Counted from the first letter of the stretch, positions 8,007-17,767 are shown. The stretch: 55,849 nucleotides of DNA from Neobacillus vireti (GCF_001026695.1 NZ_LDNB01000019.1:1-55849); one strand, 5' to 3'. Program-made: numbers and translations. The notes: generated by a model from the letters alone, not told the origin.

Positions 8007-8774
8007 TTATCCCATGTTTCGTTTATAGATGAGCTGTAATCCTTTTAATGTTAAAAATGGATCGACGACATCAATAATCGTTGATTCCTGGGCAATTAAT
8101 GGGGCCAGCCCGCCTGTTGCAATAACGGTTGGCTTCTTCCCGCTTTGCGCCATCATCCGCCTTACAATGCCCTCTACTTGTCCCACATACCCATAAACAA
8201 TTCCAGCCTGCATGGCGGCCACCGTATTTTTCCCGATTACCCCTTCAGGGCGGGCAATTTCAATTCGCGGCAGTTTTGCCGCTTTAGAGTATAGCGCTTC
8301 TGTCGAAATCCCAACACCAGGCGCGATCGCACCACCCATATATTGCCGTTCCTCATTCACATAACAATAGGTGGTTGCTGTTCCAAAATCAACAATAATC
8401 AGCGGACTCCCATACTCTTGAATAGCCGCAACAGCGTTTACAATTCGGTCTGCTCCGACTTCTCTTGGATTTTCATATTTAATATTCAGCCCTGTTTTTA
8501 TTCCAGGTCCGACAATGAGCGGCTTAACATGGAAATACTTCTGGCACATTCTTTCTAACGCAAACATGATCGGTGGAACAACCGAAGAAATAATAATGCC
8601 GTTAATATCAGAAAAGGACAAACCTGAATGGTCAAACAACGCTTTTATGCTCATGCCAAATTCATCTTCTGTGCGATTTCGGCTTGTTTCAACCCGCCAA
8701 TGATATTTAAGTTTATCACCTTGATAAACACCTAAGACAATATTGGTATTTCCCACATCAAATACGAAAATCAA
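8007..8774 (-). CDS. coaX: Type III pantothenate kinase
   Basis: First committed step of coenzyme A synthesis, ATP-dependent phosphorylation of pantothenate. ASKHA-fold motifs: FDVGNTN near the N-terminus (phosphate 1), the GADRIVNA pantothenate motif, DFGTATTY (phosphate 2) and ATGGLAPLI. The Bacillus N-terminus MLLVIDVGNTN aligns with a TTG start at 8774 (255 aa); the GTG at 8783 is an alternative. It lies between ftsH (with its terminator) and hslO. Confidence 0.95.
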   Translation of the reverse strand: MIFVFDVGNTNIVLGVYQGDKLKYHWRVETSRNRTEDEFGMSIKALFDHSGLSFSDINGIIISSVVPPIMFALERMCQKYFHVKPLIVGPGIKTGLNIKYENPREVGADRIVNAVAAIQEYGSPLIIVDFGTATTYCYVNEERQYMGGAIAPGVGISTEALYSKAAKLPRIEIARPEGVIGKNTVAAMQAGIVYGYVGQVEGIVRRMMAQSGKKPTVIATGGLAPLIAQESTIIDVVDPFLTLKGLQLIYKRNMG

Positions 8775-8923
8775 AGCTATCACTCACTTTATCGATTTTT
8801 CTTTTTATACACTGAAAACATAATAACATAAATCATATCTTGATGATAAAGAAAACTTGCCGATTGGCGAAGACAGAGCGTTGTGGCACTAATGACTGAT
8901 TGGAAAGATTTCTTCCTACCGGC

Positions 8924-8956
8924 AAAAAAAGAGTGCTTCGAACCGAAGCACTCTTT
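8924..8956 (-). terminator. ftsH terminator
   Basis: Minus-strand hairpin AAAGAGTGCTTCGGTTCGAAGCACTCTTT followed by more T, directly after the ftsH stop. Confidence 0.9.
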
Positions 8957-8962
8957 CGTCAT

Positions 8963-10927
8963 TTACTTGTAATCAATTTCGTCAGGTGGGGTATCTAGGA
9001 AAGACTTTTCCTCTTTCTCTTTCGTTTCCTCATCCTTTTTAATATTAATGTTGACCTTCATATCCCCTGGCTTTTTTGGTCCAATCTTAACGGATTCTAA
9101 GCTGACAGCAGGATCTGGCATATGACCGTGGTCAACCAAATATTTAATTTGTTCGGCAACAAGAGTTTCTACCTCAAGAAGTGTCTTAGCAATTAAATCA
9201 AGCTTATCACGATTTTCAGTAAGAATCTTTCTTGCCTTTTCATAACATTCTTTGATAATTCTTTGAATTTCGAGATCAATTTCATAGGCAATCGCATCAG
9301 AATAATTTTGTTCATTGTGAATGTCACGGCCCAAGAACACCTGACCGCCTTGTTGTTGACCGAACTGTAATGGTCCAAGCTTATCGCTCATCCCATATTC
9401 AGTTACCATCTTGCGGGCAATACCTGTAGCCCGTTGGAAGTCGTTGTGGGCACCTGTACTAACTTCACCAAATACAATTTCTTCTGCGACACGTCCACCC
9501 AATAATCCGGTAATTTTATCAAGCAATTCCGGCTTAGTCATAAAGTAGCGGTCTTCTCTAGGAAGCATAACGGCATAGCCGCCTGCTTGGCCCCGCGGAA
9601 CAATCGTCACTTTGTGGACCATATCTGCTTCATCGAGCACTAATCCAATAACGGTATGACCGCCCTCGTGGAAAGCTACGATATTCCGTTCCTTTTCGGA
9701 AATAACCCGGCTCTTTTTAGCTGGACCTGCAATAACGCGGTCTGTTGCTTCATCGATATCTTCCATATCGATTTTCTTCTTACTGCTGCGGGCTGCCACT
9801 AGTGCGGCCTCATTCAATAAATTCTCTAAGTCAGCACCTGAGAAACCAGGTGTACGCATTGCAATATTTTTCAGGTTTACTGATTCATCTAACGGTTTAT
9901 TGCGAGCATGAACTTTTAGTACTGCTTCACGCCCAATTACATCAGGACGGTCAACGGTAATTTGACGGTCAAAACGGCCAGGACGTAATAATGCAGGGTC
10001 GAGAATATCCGCACGGTTTGTTGCTGCAATGATGATGATTCCTTCATTCGCACCAAAACCATCCATTTCAACTAAAAGTTGATTCAACGTTTGTTCACGC
10101 TCATCGTGTCCGCCGCCAAGGCCTGCCCCACGCTGACGTCCGACAGCATCAATTTCATCAATAAAAATAATACATGGTGCATTTTTCTTTGCATTTTCAA
10201 ATAAATCACGAACACGCGAAGCACCGACCCCAACAAACATCTCGACAAAGTCAGAACCGCTTATTGAGAAGAAAGGTACACCCGCTTCACCTGCTGTTGC
10301 CCGGGCAAGTAATGTTTTACCAGTCCCTGGAGGTCCTACTAAGAGAACTCCCTTTGGAATACGGGCACCCAATTCAGCGAATTTACGAGGGTCTTTAAGA
10401 AACTCAACAACCTCAACTAATTCGGCTTTTTCCTCATCCGCACCGGCAACATCTCTAAAACGGACCTTTTTCTTATCATCGTTATAAAGCTTTGCCTTCG
10501 ATTTACCAAAATTCATTACCCGGCTGCCGCCGCCTTGAGCTTGGTTTAATAGGAAGAAGAATAAAATAAAGATAATCACAAATGGAATAATCGACGTAAA
10601 GAACGTCACCCAGCCGCTTGTTTCCTTTGCCGGCATTACTTCCACTTTTGAATCTGCTGCATCAATTCGTGCAAGAATTTTCTCGCTGTTTGGAATATAG
10701 GTTATAAATTTCTTGTCTTTTGCATTGAGCTCACCGCGAACTTCATACACTCCTCGTTCAGGCTGCATCGAAAATGTTTTAACCTCACCATTTTCTAATT
10801 GCTTAACGAACCTATCATAGGAAATGTGATCGGTCGGTTCATTACTCCCATTAAAGAAACTAACCACGCCAATAATAACTAAGAATATTAATAAATAAAA
10901 GATGGTATTACGGAAAATCCGATTCAT
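8963..10927 (-). CDS. ftsH: ATP-dependent zinc metalloprotease FtsH
   Basis: Membrane-bound AAA+ protease for quality control of membrane and regulatory proteins; in Bacillus it is also needed for sporulation. Order: membrane helix 1 (about 8-25), external domain, membrane helix 2 (about 108-128), Walker A GPPGTGKT (about 198-205), Walker B IIFIDEID (about 253-260), second region of homology ATNRADILDPALLRPGRFDR, and zinc motif HEGGH (420-424; most relatives have HEAGH, and HExxH is kept). The tail is acidic and lysine-rich. The start is ATG 10927 after GGAGGAGG. Confidence 0.98.
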   Translation of the reverse strand: MNRIFRNTIFYLLIFLVIIGVVSFFNGSNEPTDHISYDRFVKQLENGEVKTFSMQPERGVYEVRGELNAKDKKFITYIPNSEKILARIDAADSKVEVMPAKETSGWVTFFTSIIPFVIIFILFFFLLNQAQGGGSRVMNFGKSKAKLYNDDKKKVRFRDVAGADEEKAELVEVVEFLKDPRKFAELGARIPKGVLLVGPPGTGKTLLARATAGEAGVPFFSISGSDFVEMFVGVGASRVRDLFENAKKNAPCIIFIDEIDAVGRQRGAGLGGGHDEREQTLNQLLVEMDGFGANEGIIIIAATNRADILDPALLRPGRFDRQITVDRPDVIGREAVLKVHARNKPLDESVNLKNIAMRTPGFSGADLENLLNEAALVAARSSKKKIDMEDIDEATDRVIAGPAKKSRVISEKERNIVAFHEGGHTVIGLVLDEADMVHKVTIVPRGQAGGYAVMLPREDRYFMTKPELLDKITGLLGGRVAEEIVFGEVSTGAHNDFQRATGIARKMVTEYGMSDKLGPLQFGQQQGGQVFLGRDIHNEQNYSDAIAYEIDLEIQRIIKECYEKARKILTENRDKLDLIAKTLLEVETLVAEQIKYLVDHGHMPDPAVSLESVKIGPKKPGDMKVNINIKKDEETKEKEEKSFLDTPPDEIDYK

Positions 10928-10964
10928 CTCTTACCTCCTCCCGCGGGTAAAAACTATATTAAAT

Positions 10965-10992
10965 AGTATCATAGAAAATCTTACTAATTCAA
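10965..10992 (-). promoter_or_regulatory. Putative ftsH promoter
   Basis: Minus strand TTGAAT, 16 bases, GATACT, preceded by TAT, in the ftsH-hpt gap. The match is moderate. Confidence 0.5.
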
Positions 10993-11032
10993 GAAATTGC
11001 TCTCAATTATCGGAAACCAATTTAGCAATTCC

Positions 11033-11581
11033 TTATTGATTATTGCTATAAACCTCAGGTTTTAAAACACCAATATATGGGAGGTTTCGGTATTTCTCGA
11101 TATAATCCAAGCCATAACCGACAACAAACTCATCAGGGACAATAAATCCAACATAATCCGCTTTAATTCCACTCTTTCTTCCGGTAGGCTTATCAAGTAA
11201 GGTAACAATCTTGATTGACTTTGCTTTCCGGTAGCGGAATAAATCGACTAAATAGCTAAGTGTCAGACCGCTGTCAATGATATCCTCAATAATTAATATG
11301 TCCCTTCCTTCCACTGATGTATCCAAATCCTTAAGGATTTTTACCTCCCCAGAAGAAACAAACCCGGTGCCGTAGCTGGAAACATCCATAAAATCCATTT
11401 CAAGATAGCAATCCATCCGTTTTAATAAATCTGCCATAAATGGCATTGCGCCTTTTAGCACGCCAATGGCGAGCGGAAAACGATCTTTATATTCTTCTGT
11501 TAACTCGGCTGCTAACACTTTTATCTTCTCTTGAATTTCCTCTTCTGAAACTAACACCTTTTCAATATCCTGATTCATCAT
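11033..11581 (-). CDS. hpt: Hypoxanthine-guanine phosphoribosyltransferase
   Basis: Salvages hypoxanthine and guanine using PRPP. The PRPP-binding loop IIEDIIDSGLT and the purine-binding C-terminal region (FVVGYGLDYIEKYRNLPYIGVL) are clear. The start is the first ATG of MMNQDIEK (11581, 182 aa), seven bases after AGGGGG; the longer frame back to 11659 overlaps tilS and is not supported. It is adjacent to tilS as in B. subtilis, where TilS and HprT act together at ftsH. Confidence 0.96.
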   Translation of the reverse strand: MMNQDIEKVLVSEEEIQEKIKVLAAELTEEYKDRFPLAIGVLKGAMPFMADLLKRMDCYLEMDFMDVSSYGTGFVSSGEVKILKDLDTSVEGRDILIIEDIIDSGLTLSYLVDLFRYRKAKSIKIVTLLDKPTGRKSGIKADYVGFIVPDEFVVGYGLDYIEKYRNLPYIGVLKPEVYSNNQ

Positions 11582-11603
11582 AAATGTGCCCCCTAGAAGA
11601 TTG

Positions 11604-12989
11604 TTACTTATCATAAGTAAGTAGTATATATTGTTTTGTGGATGTATCAATACCTTCAAAAGAAGATTTTTTTAAACCTGGCAGCCAAAGAATGCAATCC
11701 TTTTTGTCCGTAATAACAGGCCATTGATCTCGGTCCTGAACAGGAACTTTCTGATCAATAAAAATATCCTTTAGCTTTTTCGACCCTTGCATCCCCTTTA
11801 TTGTCATTCGATCGCCTTTATTTCTTGTACGAATGATAATCGGCCACTGAATACTGCTCGCCTTAAACAAGGCTGTGTATTGGTGTGGATCACGAATTTC
11901 CTTATCTACATAATCGATTCGGATACTCCCTGCGTTTGGCAAGACAATACTCCCTGGCTCGTTGATTTCAAAAAGGTATTTTTCCCCCGCAATGGTAGCA
12001 AAAAGGAAAGTCAGCTGCGAATAGGAGCGAATAACTTTTAGGCCATTGGGAAAATCAAGTTTACCTGAAGGTTCACGATGATGAATTAAGAAAAATACTT
12101 GATCGATATGTATCGCTGAAAGAGAAGAAGGTTTTTCTTTGTAAAGATAGTTTAATATTAGTTGAATCCCTCTCCTTTGTAAAGGTAAAGGCACTTCAAG
12201 AAATCTTTTAATGTCAAGAGTTATTGTACTCTCTTCTCTTTTTGTTACTACTGTATTCATTTGCTTAACCGTTAACTCCTGGAGGTAGGCCTCATCGCTT
12301 TGGAGCTCTTCGCTAAACCGCTGAAAATGCTCGTGAACACGGCTGTTTTCGCTTTTTAAAAAAGGGAGAACCTGTTTGCGAAATCGATTTCTACTATAAA
12401 TACTTTTCTCATTGCTTGGGTCTATCCTTGGGTTAAGCTTGTGGTTTCGACAATATTGCTGTAGCTCATCCTTTGTTAAACTCAAAAATGGGCGGAAAAG
12501 AACACCTGAATAAAAAGGCCGGGAAAATGGGATTCCTGCTCTCGCTTTTCCACTGCTTCCTCTTGTTAACCTCATGAGAATTGTCTCAATTTGATCGTCA
12601 CCATGATGGCCAAGAGCTAAATAGTGGCAGTCATACTTATCCATTACTTCGGCATAAAATTGATATCTTACTTCTCGTGCTGCAATTTGCGAACTTTTCC
12701 CGGTTGTTTCCAATATTTCAGGTACGTTGACCCGCACCATTTCAAAGGGAATATCAAGCTGTTCACAAATATTTTTGACAAACATGGCATCCTCATAAGA
12801 CTCCTGACCACGAAACATATGGTCGACATGGGCAGCAATAATGGAAAGATTCCTTTTAACTTTTTCCCCATGTAGATAGTAAAGCAGTGCTAAAGAATCC
12901 GGTCCTCCTGAAACACCAACCACAATTTTCTTATTATCAAGCTGAAATGTGTGGTGCTTTAAAAGGGCCTCAACCTTTGTTTCCAACAT
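11604..12989 (-). CDS. tilS: tRNA(Ile)-lysidine synthetase
   Basis: Converts C34 of tRNA-Ile(CAU) to lysidine so that it reads AUA codons. N-terminal PP-loop ATPase motif SGGPDS at residues 27-32, then HHGDDQIET, then the C-terminal TilS substrate-recognition domains (about 360-461, KGDRMTIKGMQGSKKLKDIFID). It is 461 aa, normal for Bacillus. It is followed by hpt. Upstream, 12990-13202 is a 213-bp AT-rich spacer in which I see no gene. Confidence 0.95.
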   Translation of the reverse strand: MLETKVEALLKHHTFQLDNKKIVVGVSGGPDSLALLYYLHGEKVKRNLSIIAAHVDHMFRGQESYEDAMFVKNICEQLDIPFEMVRVNVPEILETTGKSSQIAAREVRYQFYAEVMDKYDCHYLALGHHGDDQIETILMRLTRGSSGKARAGIPFSRPFYSGVLFRPFLSLTKDELQQYCRNHKLNPRIDPSNEKSIYSRNRFRKQVLPFLKSENSRVHEHFQRFSEELQSDEAYLQELTVKQMNTVVTKREESTITLDIKRFLEVPLPLQRRGIQLILNYLYKEKPSSLSAIHIDQVFFLIHHREPSGKLDFPNGLKVIRSYSQLTFLFATIAGEKYLFEINEPGSIVLPNAGSIRIDYVDKEIRDPHQYTALFKASSIQWPIIIRTRNKGDRMTIKGMQGSKKLKDIFIDQKVPVQDRDQWPVITDKKDCILWLPGLKKSSFEGIDTSTKQYILLTYDK

Positions 12990-13202
12990 AGATTACACGT
13001 TCCTTAAACATAAGTATTTACCTAAAAAATTTTAGAATACCAATAGCTTACCACTAACCGCATTTAGCTATCAAAATATTGGCATGATAATGAACTAGTA
13101 ATTTTTTCATTTCCATTATTTGTCCATCTCCAGGCCATACGCCGCTGAACAGGTGCTTGCGCTTTTCTTATATACGGATAAACTTACAATTAGTTTCACG
13201 AA

Positions 13203-14222
13203 TTAAAGCAATTTATTAAAAGTATACAAGGCATATAAAATGCCTAGAACCATCGCAATTATGAAAAATTCTGTCCAGCCGCTCTTTTTCTTCTTTTTTC
13301 GGTACGTCTGTCTTGTCATTTGCCTGCCAGCCTGCGGGACTTTCTTTTGACTATTTACTGTCGTGCCGCTGTCAGTTCTTTTTGGCGGTAAAGACGGGTC
13401 TAAAATCGGTTTATCCACCATTACATTTAATAAATCCACTCTCATTTGCTTAGCGTGGCTATAATGGCCCTGAAGAGCCTTTACGAGGGCCTTTTCAAAT
13501 TTCAACAGTTCCGGCTTTTGCCGAATTGCTTCTCTTATTTGTGAAATACCGCCAGTGGTCTTCTTAAATCGATTTGGATAGGCTGAGTTTATCATGATCA
13601 TGGCCGCTGAAAATAAATCATAGGACGGCTCCGCCTTTCTTGAACCCAACCCCCAATAACCGCGGTCATAAAACTCAGTGAATTCCTTAATTGCCCTTCC
13701 CTGCATCGTTGTTCCGCCGACATCAATACATCTGATTCTCGGTGGCGGGCCCGTGACAATTAAGTTTTCCGGCTTTAAATCACCAAATACCCAGCCGTTT
13801 TCATGGAGCACCTCTAAATCGCTAAGCAGTTGCAAAAATAACACGATTGCCCAAGATTTACCTTTTTTATGTAAAAAGGAAAGGAGGTCAGGACCTTGGA
13901 TATATTCCATGACATAAAAGGAGATAGCTGGCCCCCCCTGTAAGATTCGCCAATCATCAACATCAAGCAAAGAAGGCCCGAGGGTTTGGGGCCCCTGGAC
14001 CTTTGCAAAGGATTTCAGAACATTTACCTCTGAGGTGATGGACATCCCATTATCACTCATTTTCAATGCTACTTGAGTATTTTTGTGTTTGGCAAGGTAC
14101 ACCACCCCGTTTGCCCCATACCCTAGTTCTTTTACAATTGTATAGTTATTTCCATGCCATTTTCCAGTAATGATGGTCCCAGGACGAAGATTATATTGAT
14201 TCTTCAAAGTATGATTCATCAT
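13203..14222 (-). CDS. yabT: Membrane-anchored Hanks-type Ser/Thr kinase, YabT-like
   Basis: Kinase domain with glycine loop ELGYGANGVVY, VALK lysine (about K53), catalytic loop FGDLKPENL and a metal motif that reads DVG instead of DFG. A basic linker (about 295-315, RQTYRKKKKK) and a C-terminal membrane helix (about 317-335) follow. There are no PASTA domains, so this is not PrkC. In B. subtilis YabT is a sporulation kinase activated by DNA binding that phosphorylates RecA. The gene overlaps the end of yabS by 32 bases; expression probably comes from the sigma-F-type promoter ahead of yabS. Confidence 0.9.
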   Translation of the reverse strand: MMNHTLKNQYNLRPGTIITGKWHGNNYTIVKELGYGANGVVYLAKHKNTQVALKMSDNGMSITSEVNVLKSFAKVQGPQTLGPSLLDVDDWRILQGGPAISFYVMEYIQGPDLLSFLHKKGKSWAIVLFLQLLSDLEVLHENGWVFGDLKPENLIVTGPPPRIRCIDVGGTTMQGRAIKEFTEFYDRGYWGLGSRKAEPSYDLFSAAMIMINSAYPNRFKKTTGGISQIREAIRQKPELLKFEKALVKALQGHYSHAKQMRVDLLNVMVDKPILDPSLPPKRTDSGTTVNSQKKVPQAGRQMTRQTYRKKKKKSGWTEFFIIAMVLGILYALYTFNKLL

Positions 14223-14928
14223 CTCGTGAAAGCAGGCTCCTTATTGATTTTTTTTGGCTGAATGAAGAAAGCGCAGTCCGTAATGCCGGCCCTGTCGGAG
14301 TAATCCCTCCGGTCGACAGCTGTGAAAAGATACTTGTCAAAGATTGTAGCTTCGGTGTCCAATCCAGCAATTTTTCGACATCATTCTTTTTCCCGGGAAA
14401 TACGTAAACTGAAAATTGGTTCTCGCCGCTTCGGGCGTTTAAGCTTAGAGAGAGGTCGAGCAGTGCCTCTTTAACGGTTGGAAGCTTATGTTTCATGCTC
14501 GCACTTGTATCGACAAGAATCAACACTTCTAATTCGACAGTTTCCCCTAATTCATCGACAACCTCCATGACTTCACCGCGTTTGTCTGGCGGCAGGTCTT
14601 CCATCGATTGCGAACGCCCTAAAATTTGCTGCAATTGACTGTTTACGACACCTTGAATCGTTTGGTTCATTGCTTTCCGTGTGACCATTTGCACGGTTTG
14701 CGAGAGTGCTTCAGCATAAACAATCTGACTGACTCCGCCGCCGGACATGGCAATCCCCTCTATTTCCGTCATTCCCTTTTCATCAATAATATCCTTCTCA
14801 GTGACACCAATAACATTGACCGTAATCCCCTGCTCCTTCGCAAGTGCTGCCATAGCAATAGGGTCGTCTCCTTGATTCGAACAGCCATCTGTAATCAGCA
14901 GGATTTGCCGAATTTTCCCTGTATACAT
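14191..14928 (-). CDS. yabS: VWA-domain protein, YabS-like
   Basis: A 245-residue soluble protein. The N-terminal part (IRQILLITDGCSNQGDDP) and a second von Willebrand A segment from about residue 135 carry metal-site motifs (DTSAS and TGGITPTGPALR). It sits between spoIIE and yabT as in B. subtilis and overlaps yabT. A GGGAGAAGG site precedes ATG 14928. The molecular role is unknown; a partner of the YabT kinase is a reasonable inference from the overlap. Confidence 0.88.
   Translation of the reverse strand: MYTGKIRQILLITDGCSNQGDDPIAMAALAKEQGITVNVIGVTEKDIIDEKGMTEIEGIAMSGGGVSQIVYAEALSQTVQMVTRKAMNQTIQGVVNSQLQQILGRSQSMEDLPPDKRGEVMEVVDELGETVELEVLILVDTSASMKHKLPTVKEALLDLSLSLNARSGENQFSVYVFPGKKNDVEKLLDWTPKLQSLTSIFSQLSTGGITPTGPALRTALSSFSQKKSIRSLLSRDDESYFEESI
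14388..14401. promoter_or_regulatory. Candidate Noc-binding site
   Basis: TTTTCCCGGGAAAT matches 13 of 14 bases of the palindromic B. subtilis Noc-site consensus ATTTCCCGGGAAAT. It lies inside yabS. Confidence 0.5.
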
Positions 14929-14960
14929 AACCTTCTCCCTCCACTTAACGTATTGCTACC

Positions 14961-14989
14961 ATTTTTGACGGGATTAAGGTCCTTTATAC
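14961..14989 (-). promoter_or_regulatory. Putative sigma-F promoter of yabS-yabT
   Basis: Minus strand GTATA, 15 bases, GTCAAAAAT, against the sigma-F pattern GYATA-N15-GGnnAnAnT with one mismatch. It is placed 33 bases before the yabS ATG. Forespore expression of yabT is established in B. subtilis. Confidence 0.6.
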
Positions 14990-15022
14990 ATATTTGCTAG
15001 GATACTTGAGTAAAATAATCTT

Positions 15023-17497
15023 TTAAGCATGACGCTTTACTTTGTGCACTGGAATCGATGCCCATTTCGGGGTGTTATGTTTTATTTTTGCCACTGTCAC
15101 AGTCATATCGTCATCAATGATATCCGATTTCGAACGAATGACTTCCTCTAAAATTAAATCAGCAATTTCCTGCGGGTCATCGGTTTCTAATTCTAATAAT
15201 TTCCGCTTCATCCATAAATCATAATTCTCTACATGGTTTGGTCCCTCAAACACCCCATCACTCATCATTACTAACAAATCGCCGGCTTTTAATTGCTCGC
15301 TGACGACATCGACTTCAAATTCCTGAAGAATTCCGATTGGCAGGTTGCTGGCCTGGATTTTAATGATCTTATTCCCCCGTTTAATGAAGCTTGGTGTTGA
15401 ACCAATTTTTAGGAATTTTGCCGAAGCATTTTTCAAATCTATCATCGCCAAATCTAACGTTGAAAAGATCTCATCAGTTGTTCTTAGTGAAAGAATAGAA
15501 TTAATTGATTTAATCGCTGTCCGCTCTTCAATCCCTGACTGGAGTATTTTTTGTAAAAGCTTTAGTGTTTCATTGCTTTCATAATGGGCTCTTTCACCGT
15601 TTCCCATTCCATCACTAATGGCAATCGCATACTTGCCCAAACCAAGTTCAATCGTTGAATAGCTGTCACCCGAAACCAAGCCGCCATCTTTAGCCGCATG
15701 GGCGGCCCCCGTTTCAACGATAAACGCCTTCGATGATCTGAAGGTGACATGACAGAAACCATTCGGAAAGGTTGCACACTCCTCCTTATTCACAACAATT
15801 GTTTCCTCCAGAATATCTGACAGCATCGGGGCAATTAATTTCTCACATTCCCCATGGCCATTACAGAATGGCACCGACATCTCTATATCGACATTTCCCG
15901 GATCCAGACTATAAATTTCCACCTGTTCAATATGAATCCCAAACCCTTGCATCGCCTCGATAATTTGCTCCTCCTGCTTGTGATGATTTTCCCTTTCCCG
16001 TTGAATTTCCTTGGCAAAGCTATCCATGACCTCAGAAACTCCTAATAATTGATCTGCAACAAGCTTCCGGCTCTCCTGAACCTGTTTCTTTAATTTTTGA
16101 TTAGCCTGAAAAAAGGTTAATTGCTGGCCTATCGTTTCGTATACTTTTTTCGAACGTGTACAAAGCTTTTCCCAGTCTCTTGATAATTTAGTAGAGACTG
16201 CTCCATCATTTTGATCCATTTCGTGAATAATTTCCTCCATATAGGCATAGGTTGTATTAAAATTCTTTGCCCAGCATTGTTCCTTCTTAAAGCATGTTTG
16301 GCACGTTTTTTCCGTTACATTGCTCATAAAGTAATCCATTTCCCGGTCACTTTCAGTATCATCCTGAATGACTTCCATTTGAGAAAAGCTTTTTGATAGG
16401 GCATGAAACACACCAGAAAACTGCGAAACCCGCTGTGCCGTTACGTCGCGCATTTTCCTCATATATTTTTGCTGTTCGGCCGTGTATTCCGGTGTACCAG
16501 GTATATACTTTGCTAGTCTAGAGGTAAGAGCTTGTGGTGTTAAGAGGAATAAAAAAACAGCAGCAGTTGACTCTAAGACAGTTTTCAATAACGAGCCTCC
16601 CCCTTCCCCATACATTCCGATAAGGAGGGTGGCAATAAATAGGCCGATGGAAACACCGATTTTTTTCCCTTCCTTCATTAATCCGCCGAGCACGCCTGAG
16701 AAGGCTAGTAAACTCATATGGTAGAAGCTTGACACGCTTGCCAGGCTGAAAATCAACCCAGTCACCACTCCTACAGTAGAGCCGACTGTTGCTCCGGCAA
16801 TAAAGGAAAACACTAGCACTAAGTAACGCGACATAATATGTTCAAGCGACAAATCATACACTTGCCAGCCAATGGTGCCCGTCATAATCGAAGCGAGCAT
16901 AATAATGAGGCAGACGATTTCTTCTGTTTTTAACAGCTGTCTGCGCTTATTCAAGGTTAATAAAGGAATACTTTGTAAAAAAATCAGCGTCAGAATGAAG
17001 GCAAGGCTTGCCTGGACACCAACCATCATTAAATCATATAGAACCAACTGCTGCGATAGAATAAACGCTTCACCCAGTTTTCCAATTCCGAGGATCATCC
17101 CGACAAAAAAAGGCAGTGCTCTCATTTCATTTGTCAGCCACTTTTGACTGATCCGGAAAATGACCAAAAAGCAGATAGTGATGGTGAACGTAAAGGCGGC
17201 ATTTGCAAGTGACAAGGTTGCTGCTCCGACGACTAGTCCAATCAGTGCCAGCGGGGCCCGCTCTCTTCTAATTAAATAAACAGAGGCAAAGAAAGGAAGG
17301 CAAAACGGGGTCAGCTTCGCCAGGATTAATGCTCGTCCAAGTAAAAATCCCACGAATAACAAAAGATAACCCTTTTTGATAAATAGGGACTCGAGCAGCG
17401 CATGGAATTTCCCGAGTCCACTCCCCAAAGCCGATTTTGATGGATGAAGGCTAACTTTCCCAACCGGTGCTATGAAACTTGCATTTGTCTTTTCCAT
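15023..17497 (-). CDS. spoIIE: Stage II sporulation protein E (SpoIIAA-P phosphatase)
   Basis: Dephosphorylates SpoIIAA to release sigma-F in the forespore and associates with FtsZ at the polar septum. The N-terminal third (about 45-330) is a run of about ten membrane helices, the middle is a coiled regulatory region with a cysteine cluster (CQTCFKKEQC), and the C-terminal PP2C-type phosphatase has SDGMGNG, MSDGVFEGPN and DDDMTVTVAKI. It is 824 aa from ATG 17497, after GGGAG; the frame extends only to a GTG at 17503. It has a Spo0A-type promoter. Confidence 0.97.
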   Translation of the reverse strand: MEKTNASFIAPVGKVSLHPSKSALGSGLGKFHALLESLFIKKGYLLLFVGFLLGRALILAKLTPFCLPFFASVYLIRRERAPLALIGLVVGAATLSLANAAFTFTITICFLVIFRISQKWLTNEMRALPFFVGMILGIGKLGEAFILSQQLVLYDLMMVGVQASLAFILTLIFLQSIPLLTLNKRRQLLKTEEIVCLIIMLASIMTGTIGWQVYDLSLEHIMSRYLVLVFSFIAGATVGSTVGVVTGLIFSLASVSSFYHMSLLAFSGVLGGLMKEGKKIGVSIGLFIATLLIGMYGEGGGSLLKTVLESTAAVFLFLLTPQALTSRLAKYIPGTPEYTAEQQKYMRKMRDVTAQRVSQFSGVFHALSKSFSQMEVIQDDTESDREMDYFMSNVTEKTCQTCFKKEQCWAKNFNTTYAYMEEIIHEMDQNDGAVSTKLSRDWEKLCTRSKKVYETIGQQLTFFQANQKLKKQVQESRKLVADQLLGVSEVMDSFAKEIQRERENHHKQEEQIIEAMQGFGIHIEQVEIYSLDPGNVDIEMSVPFCNGHGECEKLIAPMLSDILEETIVVNKEECATFPNGFCHVTFRSSKAFIVETGAAHAAKDGGLVSGDSYSTIELGLGKYAIAISDGMGNGERAHYESNETLKLLQKILQSGIEERTAIKSINSILSLRTTDEIFSTLDLAMIDLKNASAKFLKIGSTPSFIKRGNKIIKIQASNLPIGILQEFEVDVVSEQLKAGDLLVMMSDGVFEGPNHVENYDLWMKRKLLELETDDPQEIADLILEEVIRSKSDIIDDDMTVTVAKIKHNTPKWASIPVHKVKRHA

Positions 17498-17530
17498 AAT
17501 CACACTCCCTAATCTTTGATATTGTGGACT

Positions 17531-17563
17531 ATTATAAAGTTCATAGGCTTAAAAGTTTGTCAA
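17531..17563 (-). promoter_or_regulatory. spoIIE promoter with 21-bp spacer
   Basis: Minus strand perfect TTGACA, 21-base spacer and perfect TATAAT. The over-long spacer is the known hallmark of Spo0A-activated sigma-A promoters (spoIIE, spoIIG). An 0A-like box CGTCGAA lies upstream at 17589-17595. Confidence 0.85.
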
Positions 17564-17682
17564 AATAGTGAACAAGTTAAAATAATCGTTCGACGGTTTT
17601 CACTATAATCATTCAAATAACAATAACTACCTTTATTTATGTCGATTTAGGTTCACACAATGAAGGGGATTTTTCCTAAACG

Positions 17683-17715
17683 ACAAAAAAGACAAGCCCG
17701 TTTGGACCTGTCTTA
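17683..17715 (-). terminator. yabR terminator
   Basis: Minus-strand hairpin AAGACAGGTCC / GGGCTTGTCTT (two G-T pairs) followed by TTTT. No tRNA genes are seen between yabR and spoIIE, unlike B. subtilis. Confidence 0.75.
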
Positions 17716-17767
17716 CTATAAGTTATTTAGTGAAACCTGCTTTATCCGACAACAATTAAGCAGCAAG

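Noticed and set aside
9420..9720. Defective FtsH active site because HEAGH reads HEGGH
   Set aside because: Only the variable third residue changes; HExxH and the remaining catalytic surroundings are intact.
17498..17767. tRNA genes between yabR and spoIIE, as in B. subtilis
   Set aside because: No cloverleaf, CCA end or T-loop sequence could be found.
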